From Streptomyces roseoviridis (lineage in GTDB: Bacteria > Actinomycetota > Actinomycetes > Streptomycetales > Streptomycetaceae), in assembly GCF_039535235.1 (NCBI RefSeq), contig NZ_BAAAWU010000001.1, positions 3,286,001-3,350,000 of the forward strand: a stretch of 64,000 nt of DNA, given 5' to 3'. Shown here piece by piece: positions 27,353 to 37,556 of the stretch (the stretch's first letter is position 1; every line of letters begins with the position of its first letter). A program made the position numbers and the translations under genes. The notes beneath the pieces were generated by a model. The model was not told the origin of the DNA. It saw only the letters and a program-made list of their open reading frames with translations, and made no database searches.

Positions 27353-27568
27353 TCAGGCCCCGGGGCGGCCGATGTGCGCGGGGCGGGGGTCGCGCACGCC
27401 GGCCTCCCGGGCGTCCGGCCCGTCGTAGGAGCCGAGGAGGACGACGGAGACGGCGGCGGAGCCGAAGGCGCGTACCGCGCGGAGCCCGGAGGCGAGCGGG
27501 CGACGGGCGGTCCGGCGGGGTATCCGGGTCGAGGACGTGGTCGCGGGGGTGAGGGCGGTGGCGGTCAT
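27353..27568 (-). CDS. Small basic hypothetical protein
   Basis: 71 residues from ATG 27568. The N-terminal half is Thr/Arg-rich; a hydrophobic patch (AFGSAAVSVVLLGSYD) sits near residues 34-50, followed by an EAGVRDPR-type C-terminus. It may be a peripheral membrane or single-helix protein. I recall similar short streptomycete proteins but no function. It converges with the XPB gene across the terminator. An upstream in-frame ATG is possible but lacks a ribosome site. Confidence 0.5.
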   Translation of the reverse strand: MTATALTPATTSSTRIPRRTARRPLASGLRAVRAFGSAAVSVVLLGSYDGPDAREAGVRDPRPAHIGRPGA

Positions 27569-27830
27569 GCATCCATGATGCGAATCGGACATACCGAACA
27601 CATCGGTCCCCGGGCTGAACCCGGCTCCCCCTGAGGTCGGACCCCGACCCCTACGGGAGGCCGCCCCCGCTCCGGGCCGGAAAAAGCGTTCGCCCCGATC
27701 GCCGGGTGCCCGCTACACTCGCCTGCTTCCCCGCCTCCCGCACGGCTCTCGCGCGCGGAGCGCCGCCGTCCGGTCGGAAACCGGCGGCCACCTGACGTGT
27801 CCGCGCATCACCCCGTCCGGAGGCTCCACC

Positions 27831-29900
27831 GTGTCCGCACCGTCCACGCTGTCCGCCGACGACCCGCTCGCACCCCTCGCCCGCGAGCGCGCCCACCTCG
27901 CCGCGTCCCGCGCCGCCCTGCGCGCCATGCGCGAGGACGTGGAATCGCTCGACATCAAGGACGTCACCGCGAACTGGGTCAACGCCGTCGTCCTCACCCG
28001 CCAGATCGAGGACCGCATCAAGGCGCTCGCCGACCTCGCCGACACGCCGCTGTTCTTCGGCCGCCTCGACTACCTGCACACCACGCAGGAAGGACAGCGC
28101 TTCTACATCGGCCGGCGGCACGTCCACGACGCCGACGGCGACCCGATGGTGATCGACTGGCGCGCCCCCGTCTCCCAGCCGTTCTACCGGGCCTCGAAGA
28201 AGGACCCGCAGGACGTGGGACTGCGGCGCCGGTTCGGCTACACGGGCGGCGAGCTCACCGCGTACGAGGACGAGCACCTGTCCGACCCGACGGAGCTGGA
28301 GCGGACCAGCCGACTGCTCCAGGCGGAGATCGAACGGCCGCGCGTCGGCCCCATGCGGGACATCGTCGCCACCATCCAGCCCGAGCAGGACGAGATCGTC
28401 CGCTCCGACCTCGCCGGCACGGTCTGCGTGCAGGGCGGACCGGGCACCGGAAAGACGGCCGTCGGCCTGCACCGGGTCGCCTACCTCCTCTACGCCCACC
28501 GGGAGCGCCTCGCCCGCACGGGCACGCTGGTCATCGGACCGAACCGCTCCTTCCTCCACTACATCGAGCAGGTGCTGCCCGCGCTCGGCGAGCTGGAGGT
28601 CCAGCAGGCGACCGTCGACGACCTCGTCGCCCACGTCGAGGTGCGCGGCACGGACGAGGCCGCGACCGCCGTCGTCAAGGGCGACGCCCGGATGGCCGAG
28701 GTGCTGCGGCGGGCGGTGTGGTCGCACGTGACCATGCCGGCCGAGCCGCTGATGGTGGTCCGCGGCTCCCGGCGCTGGCGGGTGCCCGCCCATGAACTGG
28801 AGGAGATCGTCCGCGAGTTGACCGACCGCGACATCCGCTACGGGGCGGCCCGCGAGGCCCTGCCGCAGCGCGTCGCGCACGCCGTCCTCGTCCGCATGGA
28901 GCAGGCCGGCGAGGCCCCCGACGACCGGGTGCAGAACGCGGTGGCCCGCAACCCCGCCGTCAAGGCCCTCGTGAAGGAGTGCTGGCCCGCGGTCGACCCG
29001 GCGAAGCTGGTGCTGCGGCTGCTGGGCGACGCCGACTTCCTGGCCGAGCACGCGGCGGGAATCCTCGACGAGGAGGAGCAGAAACTCCTGCTGTGGGCGA
29101 AGCCGTACCGGAGCGTGAAGTCGGCGAAGTGGTCGGCGGCGGACGCGGTGCTGATCGACGAGGCGAAGGACCTGGTGGAGCGGACGCATTCGCTCGGCCA
29201 CGTCGTCCTCGACGAGGCGCAGGACCTCTCCCCCATGCAGTACCGGGCGGTGGGCCGGCGCTGCACCACCGGCTCGGCGACCGTCCTCGGCGACCTGGCG
29301 CAGGGCACGACGCCCTGGGCCACGCAGAGCTGGGCGCAGGCGCTCGCGCACCTGGGCAAGCCGGAGGCGGTCGTGGAGGAGCTGACGGCCGGTTTCCGCG
29401 TGCCGCGCGAGGTCATCGCGTACGCCTCACGGCTGCTGCCGCACATGTCGCCGGGGCTCGCACCGGTGGAGTCGGTCCGCGAGAACCCCGGCTCGCTGAC
29501 GATCCGGCCCTCGACCCCCGCGTCGCTGGACGCGGACGTGGTGGCGGCGTGCGGGGAAGCCCTCGGACACGAGGGCTCCATCGGCCTGATCGCCGCCGAC
29601 GCCCGGATCGCCCCGCTCGCGGAGGCCCTGGCGGCGGCGGGCCTGACCCCGCTCTCCCCCGGCGAGGAGACGACCGCCGAGTCCCGCCTGACCCTCGTCC
29701 CCGCCTCGCTCGCCAAGGGCCTCGAATACGACTACGTGGTCCTCGACGAACCGGCCGCCGTGGTCGACGGCGAACCGGACGAGCGGACGGGGCTGCGGCG
29801 GCTGTACGTGGCGCTGACGCGTGCGGTGTCGGGACTGACGGTCGTTCACGCCGCGGAACTGCCGGAGCAGTTGGCCCCCGGATCCGGACCGGTCGGCTAG
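27831..29900 (+). CDS. HelD-family UvrD-like ATPase (RNA polymerase-associated)
   Basis: 689 residues. The N-terminal ~150 residues include a coiled-coil arm (ERAHLAASRAALRAM) and the HelD block FFGRLDYL...VIDWRAPVSQPFY. The UvrD-type motor follows: Walker A GGPGTGKTA at ~203-211, motif II LDEAQDLSPMQ, motif III GDLAQ, and motif VI RLYVALTRA at the C-terminus. HelD proteins pull RNA polymerase off DNA and remodel the enzyme; some relatives (HelR) protect it from rifamycins. It lacks HelR-specific features I could recognise. A possible -10 box (TACACT) lies at 27714-27719. Its stop codon overlaps tail-to-tail with the next gene. Confidence 0.88.
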   Translation: MSAPSTLSADDPLAPLARERAHLAASRAALRAMREDVESLDIKDVTANWVNAVVLTRQIEDRIKALADLADTPLFFGRLDYLHTTQEGQRFYIGRRHVHDADGDPMVIDWRAPVSQPFYRASKKDPQDVGLRRRFGYTGGELTAYEDEHLSDPTELERTSRLLQAEIERPRVGPMRDIVATIQPEQDEIVRSDLAGTVCVQGGPGTGKTAVGLHRVAYLLYAHRERLARTGTLVIGPNRSFLHYIEQVLPALGELEVQQATVDDLVAHVEVRGTDEAATAVVKGDARMAEVLRRAVWSHVTMPAEPLMVVRGSRRWRVPAHELEEIVRELTDRDIRYGAAREALPQRVAHAVLVRMEQAGEAPDDRVQNAVARNPAVKALVKECWPAVDPAKLVLRLLGDADFLAEHAAGILDEEEQKLLLWAKPYRSVKSAKWSAADAVLIDEAKDLVERTHSLGHVVLDEAQDLSPMQYRAVGRRCTTGSATVLGDLAQGTTPWATQSWAQALAHLGKPEAVVEELTAGFRVPREVIAYASRLLPHMSPGLAPVESVRENPGSLTIRPSTPASLDADVVAACGEALGHEGSIGLIAADARIAPLAEALAAAGLTPLSPGEETTAESRLTLVPASLAKGLEYDYVVLDEPAAVVDGEPDERTGLRRLYVALTRAVSGLTVVHAAELPEQLAPGSGPVG

Positions 29901-30820
29901 CCGGGGATCGAGGCGTACTCGGGCAGGGCCTGGGTCCAGGCGCGGTGCGCCACCTCGGCGAGGACCGGGTTCTTCCCCCGGTAGTAGTGCTCGGTCACGA
30001 TCCCCCAGCACAGGGCCCAGCCCCGCCCGCGCGCCCAGGTCGCGTCGTCGACCCGGGCCGCCTCCCGGAAGAGAGGCCGGGTCTCGGGGGTGAGGAGGGT
30101 CCAGGCCGCCATCATGTCGCAGGCGGGATCGCCGGTGCCGAGCCCGCCCCAGTCGATGACGGCGCTCAGCCGGCCGTCGCGGGTCAGCAGGTTGCCGGGC
30201 AGCAGGTCACCGTGCACCCAGACGGGTGCGCGGTCCCACTGCGGGAGCCGGAGCACCGCCTCCCAGGCGGCGGTCGCGGCGGCCGCGTCGAGGGTGCCGT
30301 CCTCGCCGAGCTCACGGATGGCCTGCGCCATGCCGCCCTCCTCCCACTCGGTGACGTGACCGCCCCGGAAGGACACGGGCCCGCCGGTGGCGTCCACCGT
30401 GCGCAGGGCGGCACCGAAACGCCCCAACGCGACGGCGGCCGAGGCGAGATCACCGACCGGCGCCTCGTACGCGTCGGATCCGTCCAGCCACCGGAACACC
30501 GACCACGCCTGCCCGAACCCCTCACCCGGCACGCCGCGCCCCACCGGCACGGGTACGGGCAACGGCAACGCCGGCGCCAGCAGCGGCAACCACCGCTGCT
30601 CCTTCTCCACCTGCCCCTGCGCCCAGTCGGCCTTCGGCAACCGCACGACGAGCTCGTCCCCGAGCCGGAACATCGCGTTGTCCGTCCCGGCCGTCTCCAA
30701 CTGCCGTACGGGCAGCTCGGCCCAGTGGGGGAACTGCGAGGCGACGAGACGGCGGACGAGATCCGCGTCGAGGGGCGGGGAGGGGTGCGGGGAGGGGGGC
30801 GTGGGCGGGGTGGGCTGCAT
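29897..30820 (-). CDS. Aminoglycoside phosphotransferase-fold kinase
   Basis: 307 residues from ATG 30820; the longer frame upstream runs into repeat sequence and is not coding. After a Pro-rich N-terminus it has the APH kinase pattern: NAMFRLGDELVVRLPK (ATP lobe Lys), the catalytic loop VWVHGDLLPGNLL with the HGD triad and Asn, and AVIDWGGLGTGDPACD (metal-binding Asp). It phosphorylates a small molecule; the substrate could be an antibiotic or a metabolite. It converges on the HelD gene: the two stop codons share the sequence CTAG. A long gene-free inverted repeat lies upstream. Confidence 0.88.
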   Translation of the reverse strand: MQPTPPTPPSPHPSPPLDADLVRRLVASQFPHWAELPVRQLETAGTDNAMFRLGDELVVRLPKADWAQGQVEKEQRWLPLLAPALPLPVPVPVGRGVPGEGFGQAWSVFRWLDGSDAYEAPVGDLASAAVALGRFGAALRTVDATGGPVSFRGGHVTEWEEGGMAQAIRELGEDGTLDAAAATAAWEAVLRLPQWDRAPVWVHGDLLPGNLLTRDGRLSAVIDWGGLGTGDPACDMMAAWTLLTPETRPLFREAARVDDATWARGRGWALCWGIVTEHYYRGKNPVLAEVAHRAWTQALPEYASIPG

Positions 30821-30997
30821 GCGGCGGAGGGTACGGGGGCGGCCGAGGGGACCGCCAGGGGATTTGCCCGAGAGGGGGCGACGGAGGATGCCCGGTTGCT
30901 GATCGTCGTTCGCGACGACGGCCGTCTCTGCCGCAGGGGGGGGAAGTTGGTGGGGTGGGCTGAGGGGGGTGGTGTTGGGTGCGGGTCTTGGGTGCTC

Positions 30998-31909
30998 GGG
31001 GTGACCGTGTCGGGTGTGCTTCTGGATCGGCCGCCCTCTCTCCGAGTGTGGCCCCCTCCGCCGGCCCCTCAAGGGCGCTCCCTTCGGTCGCGTCGCTGCG
31101 CGATGGCCTTTGGCCCCCCTTGACCGGCCGGCTCCGGGGTCCTTTACACACTCGGAGGGCGGCCGGGGGCGTGGCCGCGCGGCAAGGCCGGGTATCGGCC
31201 GGGCGGCGTGGGCGGGTGGCGGGCTGGTGGGTGGGGGCTGGGTTTGTGGCGGGGTCGTGGACGTCCCTTCCCGCCGTGGGGGTGCGCAGACGTGGAATGG
31301 GGCGCCCGATGTCGGGTTCGGCGGCGACCGGCCGTCGTCTGGTCGGGATTCAAGCCCCGCTGGTCACTGTGTGCGGGTGGAGAGGGTGGTCGGCGGCGGC
31401 CCGGCGGTGCAAACTGCCCTCTCGCGGGCTGTGATGTGACGGCGGTGAACTGCTGTGACAGGCGTGGCACTTCGACTGTCTCGGCAAGGGAGTTTGCATC
31501 GCCGAGCCTCCCGCGATTGCCCTCCCCACCCACACACAGTGACCAGCGGGGCTTGAATCCCAGCCGACCGACTACCGCTCGCCGCCGAACCGGCATTGGG
31601 CACCCCATTCCACGGCCGCGCATCCCCCACGAGGGGAGCGGCCTTCCCGGCGCCCGCCAAGAACCCGGCCCCCACCCACCAACCCGCCACCCGCCCACGC
31701 CGCCCGGCCGATACCCGGCCTTGCCGCGCGGCCACGCCCCCGGCCGCCCTCCGAGTGTGTAAAGGACCCCGAAGCCGGCCGGTCAAGGGTGGAGCGAAGC
31801 GGAATCGCGCAGCGACGCGACGAAGGAGCGCCCTTGAGGGGCCGGCGAAGGGGGCCACACTCGGAGAGAGGGCGGCCGATCCAGAAGCACACCCGACACG
31901 GTCACCCCG
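30998..31909. repeat. Long imperfect inverted repeat, gene-free
   Basis: Two arms of about 420 bases face each other: 30998-31417 and 31490-31909, separated by ~70 bases. The outer ends match base for base over at least 20 positions and the innermost match is TGCAAACT / AGTTTGCA; weaker similarity continues outwards for ~25 more bases. Each arm also contains its own nested hairpin, ending in a CCGAGTGTG / CACACTCGG pair about 110 bases apart. Open frames on both strands read nearly the same peptides because of the symmetry and are not credible proteins. The whole interval 30821-31948 holds no gene that I can support. Confidence 0.85.
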
Positions 31910-31948
31910 GCAGGGCCCAGACCCGCACCCCCACCACCACCCCCCGCC

Positions 31949-32650
31949 CTACCCCCGGTCCACCGCCTCCCGCCACTTCCTGACCGCCTCCACCGACACC
32001 GGCGCCGTCCAGCCGTTCGGGCGGGCCGCCCCTCCGATGTGGAAGGCCGTCAGGCCGGCGGCGCGCAGCGCGGGGAGGTGGTCCAGGCGGAGGCCGCCCC
32101 CCACCAGGATCTGCGGCTCGTAGCCCGGCTCACCCGCCCTCGCCGCCTCCGCCTCCAGCGTCGTCAGGCCGTCGTCCACGCCGGTCGGCGCGCCCGCCGT
32201 GAGATACGTGTCCAGGCCCGGCAGGTCCGCCAGCTGCTTGCGCAGCGCGTCACGGTCGGCCGCCCGGTCGATCGCCCGGTGGAAGGTCCACCGGCTGCCC
32301 TCCAGGACCGCGATCAGCCGCTCCACCGCCACCAGGTCCGGCTCGCCCTCCGCCGTCAGGAAGCCGAGGACGAACTCCGTCGCCCCCGCCGCCCGGAGCT
32401 CGGACGCCCTCGCCACCAGCGCGTCGACGTGCTCCGCGTCCCCCGCCTCGAAGCCGTCCGTCAGCCTGAGCATCACCCGCAGCGGGATGTCCACCGCCGC
32501 CCGGATCGCCGCGAAGCCCGCCGTCGACGGGGTCAGTCCGTCCGCCGCCATGTCGGTGACCAGCTCCAGACGGTCCGCCCCACCGGCCTGGGCTGCGACG
32601 GCGTCCCGCTCGTCGAGGGCGATCACCTCCAGCACTGCACGGTCGCTCAT
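31949..32650 (-). CDS. cutC: Copper homeostasis protein CutC
   Basis: 233 residues from ATG 32650. The CutC TIM-barrel pattern is clear: VIALDERDAVAAQAGGADRLELV near the N-terminus, LRVMLRLTDGF, FVLGFLT, WTFHRAID, and ILVGGGLRLDHLPAL with FHIGGA at the C-terminus. CutC is linked genetically to copper tolerance; the biochemical role is unsettled. It is cytosolic. It lies just downstream of a His-rich secreted protein on the same strand and next to the copZ-copA genes, which supports the copper link. Confidence 0.93.
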   Translation of the reverse strand: MSDRAVLEVIALDERDAVAAQAGGADRLELVTDMAADGLTPSTAGFAAIRAAVDIPLRVMLRLTDGFEAGDAEHVDALVARASELRAAGATEFVLGFLTAEGEPDLVAVERLIAVLEGSRWTFHRAIDRAADRDALRKQLADLPGLDTYLTAGAPTGVDDGLTTLEAEAARAGEPGYEPQILVGGGLRLDHLPALRAAGLTAFHIGGAARPNGWTAPVSVEAVRKWREAVDRG

Positions 32651-32702
32651 CGAGCCCAACCTCCACGGTTCGCACGCCTACAGGTCTAGTCCAATGAACA
32701 GC

Positions 32703-33686
32703 CTAGCCGTGCGCGTGGCCGTCCGCACCGTGCGACGGCTGTTCCGCCGGCCCGCTCGCCGGCCCGCTCACCGGCGCGCCGCCGCCCGCGCGGACCGTGA
32801 ACGCGGCCGTCCGCACCGTGCCCCCGTGCTGGAAGTCCAGGAACAGCCGGTACGTCCCCGCGCTCGGCGCGGTCGCCGTGAAGGAGACGTCCGGGCCGGG
32901 GCCGCCCTCGTTGGGGTGGACGTGGAGGTAGGCCAGGTCTCCCTCGCGCAGGGCGACGAGGTGCCCGTACGCCCCGAGGTAGGGCTCCAGGTCGGTGACC
33001 GGCCGGCCGGCCTTCGTGACGGTGAGCCGCAGTTCGCCCGCCTTGCCCGGGTCCAGCGTCCCGCCGAGCCGCACCTGGTAGCCGTCCACGTCGGCCGTCG
33101 GCGAGACGGGCGGCATCGGCTTCGGGGCGTACGCGCCGGGGACGGCCAGGTCGACGCCGAGCGTGATGCCCTTCGCACCCTTGACCGCCGGCTTGAAGTC
33201 GGCGAACGCCTTGTAGGCGCCGGCCGACGGCAGGTCCGCGTCGACCGTCCAGGTGCCGTCGGGGGCCTTCTCGGGGTGCAGGTGGCGGAAGACGGTGAGG
33301 TCGCGCGAGGCGACGATGAAGTGGAGCTCCTTGCCGTGCTCCGTGGTGAACGCGGTGACCTTCTTGCCGGCCCCGTCCTTGATGGAGAACCGGAGCACGC
33401 TGCGCCCGGCGGGGGGCGTCGGGGTCTCCAGGGCGAGGGTGTAGCCGCCGTCCGAGACCTGGAGCCCGCCGGCCGCGGGGGCGTTCGCCTCCGCGTGGCC
33501 CGCGTGCCCCGCCCGCTCCGTGCGGGCGTCCTCGCCCGCGCCCTTCGGCGCCGCCTCCGCGTGCCCGCCGTGCTCCGCCTTCTTCGGCTCGTCGAAGGGG
33601 CCGACGCCCTTGCCGACCCCGTACGCGGTCCCGAAGGTCGCGGCGAGCGCGGCGGCAAAGGCAGTGATCTTCACTCCGGTGTTCAT
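32703..33686 (-). CDS. His-rich secreted or membrane-anchored copper-linked protein
   Basis: 327 residues. An N-terminal signal or anchor (KITAFAAALAATFGTAYGVG) is followed by a His-rich stretch (EHGGHAEA, GHAGHAEA), a beta-rich central region containing FRHLHPEKAPDG and YLHVHPNEGGPGP, and a second His-rich tail (HGADGHAHG). The HLHP/HVHP pairs and His clusters suggest metal binding outside the membrane. I recall the same order (secreted protein, CopZ, CopA) at a CsoR-regulated locus in S. coelicolor. It is divergent from copZ across three CsoR-type palindromes. Confidence 0.82.
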   Translation of the reverse strand: MNTGVKITAFAAALAATFGTAYGVGKGVGPFDEPKKAEHGGHAEAAPKGAGEDARTERAGHAGHAEANAPAAGGLQVSDGGYTLALETPTPPAGRSVLRFSIKDGAGKKVTAFTTEHGKELHFIVASRDLTVFRHLHPEKAPDGTWTVDADLPSAGAYKAFADFKPAVKGAKGITLGVDLAVPGAYAPKPMPPVSPTADVDGYQVRLGGTLDPGKAGELRLTVTKAGRPVTDLEPYLGAYGHLVALREGDLAYLHVHPNEGGPGPDVSFTATAPSAGTYRLFLDFQHGGTVRTAAFTVRAGGGAPVSGPASGPAEQPSHGADGHAHG

Positions 33687-33752
33687 GACTGCTCTCCCGT
33701 ACGTGGGTGGCCTGGCGACGGGACCCTTCTGGACCCTTCACTGCACCTCACC

Positions 33753-33769
33753 ATACCCCTAGGGGGTAT
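33753..33769. promoter_or_regulatory. CsoR-type copper operator 1
   Basis: 17-base near-perfect palindrome ATACCCCTAGGGGGTAT, the classic G-tract/C-tract copper box. It is the one nearest the His-rich secreted protein gene. Confidence 0.85.
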
Positions 33770-33800
33770 CAAGTCAAGTCGGCGACACGCTTGCCATCCG

Positions 33801-33817
33801 ATACGGCCCGGGGGTAT
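33801..33817. promoter_or_regulatory. CsoR-type copper operator 2
   Basis: 17 bases reading ATACGGCCCGGGGGTAT, keeping the ATAC...GTAT ends and the G-tract. It is a weaker copy between operators 1 and 3. Confidence 0.6.
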
Positions 33818-33833
33818 ACATGGACTCACCGCG

Positions 33834-33850
33834 ATACCCCCGGAGGGTAT
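33834..33850. promoter_or_regulatory. CsoR-type copper operator 3
   Basis: 17-base palindrome ATACCCCCGGAGGGTAT ending about 20 bases before the copZ start codon, a position that would block copZ transcription. Confidence 0.8.
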
Positions 33851-33870
33851 CCAAGCCAAGGAGGAAGACC

Positions 33871-34161
33871 ATGGGTTCCTGCTGCACCCCCGACAACAGC
33901 TGCTCGACCGGCACCGTCGAGGTCTCGACGGCCACCGCCGTCGCCGACAGCACCACCACCGTCTACGCCGTCTCCGGCATGACCTGCGGCCACTGCAAGA
34001 CCGCCATCACCAACTCCGTCAGCGCGCTCGACGGCGTCATCTCCGTCGACGTCGACGTCGCCGGCGGCCTGGTGACCGTCACCACCGGTGGCGAGCCCGA
34101 CGACGCCAAGATCGCCGCGGCGGTCGACGACGCGGGCTACGAGCTGACCGGCCGCGCCTGA
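33871..34161 (+). CDS. copZ: Copper chaperone CopZ-like (HMA domain)
   Basis: 96 residues from ATG 33871, preceded by a strong AAGGAGG site; the longer frame upstream crosses the operator. Residues ~30-96 are an HMA fold with the metal motif MTCGHC (C39, C42). The N-terminal ~25 residues add a CC pair and a third Cys (residues 4, 5, 11), an unusual extra Cys cluster that could bind another ion. The role is delivery of Cu(I) to the neighbouring CopA. It is cytosolic and expected to be induced by copper through the CsoR-type boxes. Confidence 0.92.
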   Translation: MGSCCTPDNSCSTGTVEVSTATAVADSTTTVYAVSGMTCGHCKTAITNSVSALDGVISVDVDVAGGLVTVTTGGEPDDAKIAAAVDDAGYELTGRA

Positions 34162-34252
34162 CCGGCGCCCTCGGCGCCAGCCGGCCGCCGGGGCTCGTCC
34201 ACCACGCCCGAGCCCCGGCCCCCGAGCCCCGTAACGAACGAGGAGCAGTTTC

Positions 34253-36523
<2,271 letters not shown>

Positions 36524-36552
36524 CATCCCTGCGGACATCCGAGGAGGCCGCC

Positions 36553-36834
36553 GTGGCCGGTTACGTACAGCACAAGGAAGACATCATCAGACGCCTGAGG
36601 CGCATCGAGGGGCAGGTCCGGGGGGTGCAGCGGATGGTCGACGAGGACGTCTACTGCATCGACGTCCTGACCCAGGTGTCCGCCATCAACGCGGCGCTCC
36701 AGTCCTGCGCGGTCGCCCTCCTCGACGAGCACCTCAGCTGCTGCGTCACGGAGGCCATCGAGGCCGGCGGGGACCAGGCCAAGGTCAAGGTCGGCGAGGC
36801 GTCGAGGGCGATCGCCCGACTCATCCGGACCTGA
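36553..36834 (+). CDS. csoR: CsoR-family copper-sensing repressor
   Basis: 93 residues from GTG 36553. The all-helical CsoR/RcnR pattern is clear (RRLRRIEGQVRGVQRMV). The Cu(I) ligands match M. tuberculosis CsoR (C36, H61, C65) in spacing: C35, H60 and C64. CsoR releases its palindromic G-tract operators when Cu(I) binds. Three such boxes lie upstream of copZ and one upstream of the BlaI gene, consistent with local control. It is ~30 bases after copA and likely co-transcribed. Confidence 0.93.
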   Translation: MAGYVQHKEDIIRRLRRIEGQVRGVQRMVDEDVYCIDVLTQVSAINAALQSCAVALLDEHLSCCVTEAIEAGGDQAKVKVGEASRAIARLIRT

Positions 36835-36889
36835 GCCGCGGGCCCCGCCCGACCTGACACACCACGAGCGGACACACGTAAAGAGCGAG

Positions 36890-37033
36890 TCAACCGCCCT
36901 TGTGCGAAGGGCAGTCAGCGGACAGCCTCAGGCTCAGCCGAAGGCACAGGCCGAGCACCCGTCGAAGGAGCACCAGTTCCGTCGAACCGGGCAGGCCGGG
37001 GACGCAGACCTTCGCGCAAGGGCGGTTCGTCAT
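36890..37033 (-). CDS. Possible 47-residue Cys-containing peptide
   Basis: ATG 37033 opens a 47-codon frame ending at 36890, on the strand opposite the BlaI gene. The peptide has Cys at residues 6, 10, 30 and 41 (RPCAKVCVPG, LGLCLRL) and a Leu-rich middle. Third-position GC is about 80 percent, lower than in neighbouring genes. A GGCGGG lies upstream, and an in-frame ATG four codons earlier (37045) is an alternative. It starts ~20 bases from copper operator 4. It may be a chance frame; I include it because of the Cys content and operator position. Confidence 0.3.
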   Translation of the reverse strand: MTNRPCAKVCVPGLPGSTELVLLRRVLGLCLRLSLRLSADCPSHKGG

Positions 37034-37054
37034 GAGGGTCACCATCCCGCCAGT

Positions 37055-37071
37055 GTACCCCTAGGGGGTAT
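37055..37071. promoter_or_regulatory. CsoR-type copper operator 4
   Basis: GTACCCCTAGGGGGTAT, one base different from operator 1. It lies ~60 bases upstream of the BlaI-family regulator, so that regulator and its M56 protease are likely in the copper regulon. Confidence 0.8.
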
Positions 37072-37130
37072 ACCTGAGCGGGTGAGGCGGCCCGTACGAT
37101 GAGCCGCCCGTGACCGGGGAGGGGATGCAC

Positions 37131-37556
37131 GTGCGCCGGCTGGGAGAGCTGGAGGCCGAGATCATGGACCGGCTGTGGGCCTGGCAAAGGCCCGCGACGG
37201 TCCGCGAGATCGTCGACGACATCAATCTGGGGCGCCGCGTCGCCTACACGACGGTGATGACCGTCGCCGACATACTCCACCGCAAGGGCTGGCTGCGCCG
37301 TGAGAAATCCGGCCGCGCCTGGCTGTACGAGCCCGTCCGCAGCCGCGAGGAGTACACCGCGGGCCTCATGCAGGACGCGCTCGGCGACAGCCAGGACCGG
37401 CCCGCGGCGCTGCTGCGCTTCGTCGAGACCATCTCCGACGAGGACATGGCCGCCCTCGACGCGGCCCTGCGCACCGCCCGCCGCGCCCAGGGCCCCGACG
37501 ACGGCGGCCCGCACCTCCACGGCCACCCCCGCGACCGGGGCGGCGAGGGCCGGTGA
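37131..37556 (+). CDS. BlaI/MecI/CopY-family winged-helix regulator
   Basis: 141 residues from GTG 37131, chosen because a GGGGAGGGG site is ~6 bases upstream and the protein then begins RRLGELEAEIMDRLW, as in relatives; GTG 37110 and ATG 37125 are alternatives. The N-terminal ~80 residues form the BlaI winged helix (VREIVDDI, AYTTVMTVADILHRKGWLRR), followed by a helical dimerisation region. These repressors are usually inactivated by proteolysis. The neighbour, overlapping by GTGA, is an M56 membrane protease, the BlaR-type partner. The promoter contains a CsoR-type operator. Confidence 0.9.
   Translation: MRRLGELEAEIMDRLWAWQRPATVREIVDDINLGRRVAYTTVMTVADILHRKGWLRREKSGRAWLYEPVRSREEYTAGLMQDALGDSQDRPAALLRFVETISDEDMAALDAALRTARRAQGPDDGGPHLHGHPRDRGGEGR

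Noticed and set aside
27661..27830. Rifamycin-associated element before the HelD-type gene
   Set aside because: I looked for the inverted repeat known from HelR genes and did not find a convincing one.
31340..31570. tRNA T-arm-like sequence GGGGCTTGAATCCC in both repeat arms
   Set aside because: The loop lacks the TTC of a tRNA T-loop and no acceptor, D or anticodon arm can be folded around it.
31144..31762. Two similar 184-residue frames on opposite strands
   Set aside because: They mirror each other because of the inverted repeat, and no family pattern or ribosome site supports them.
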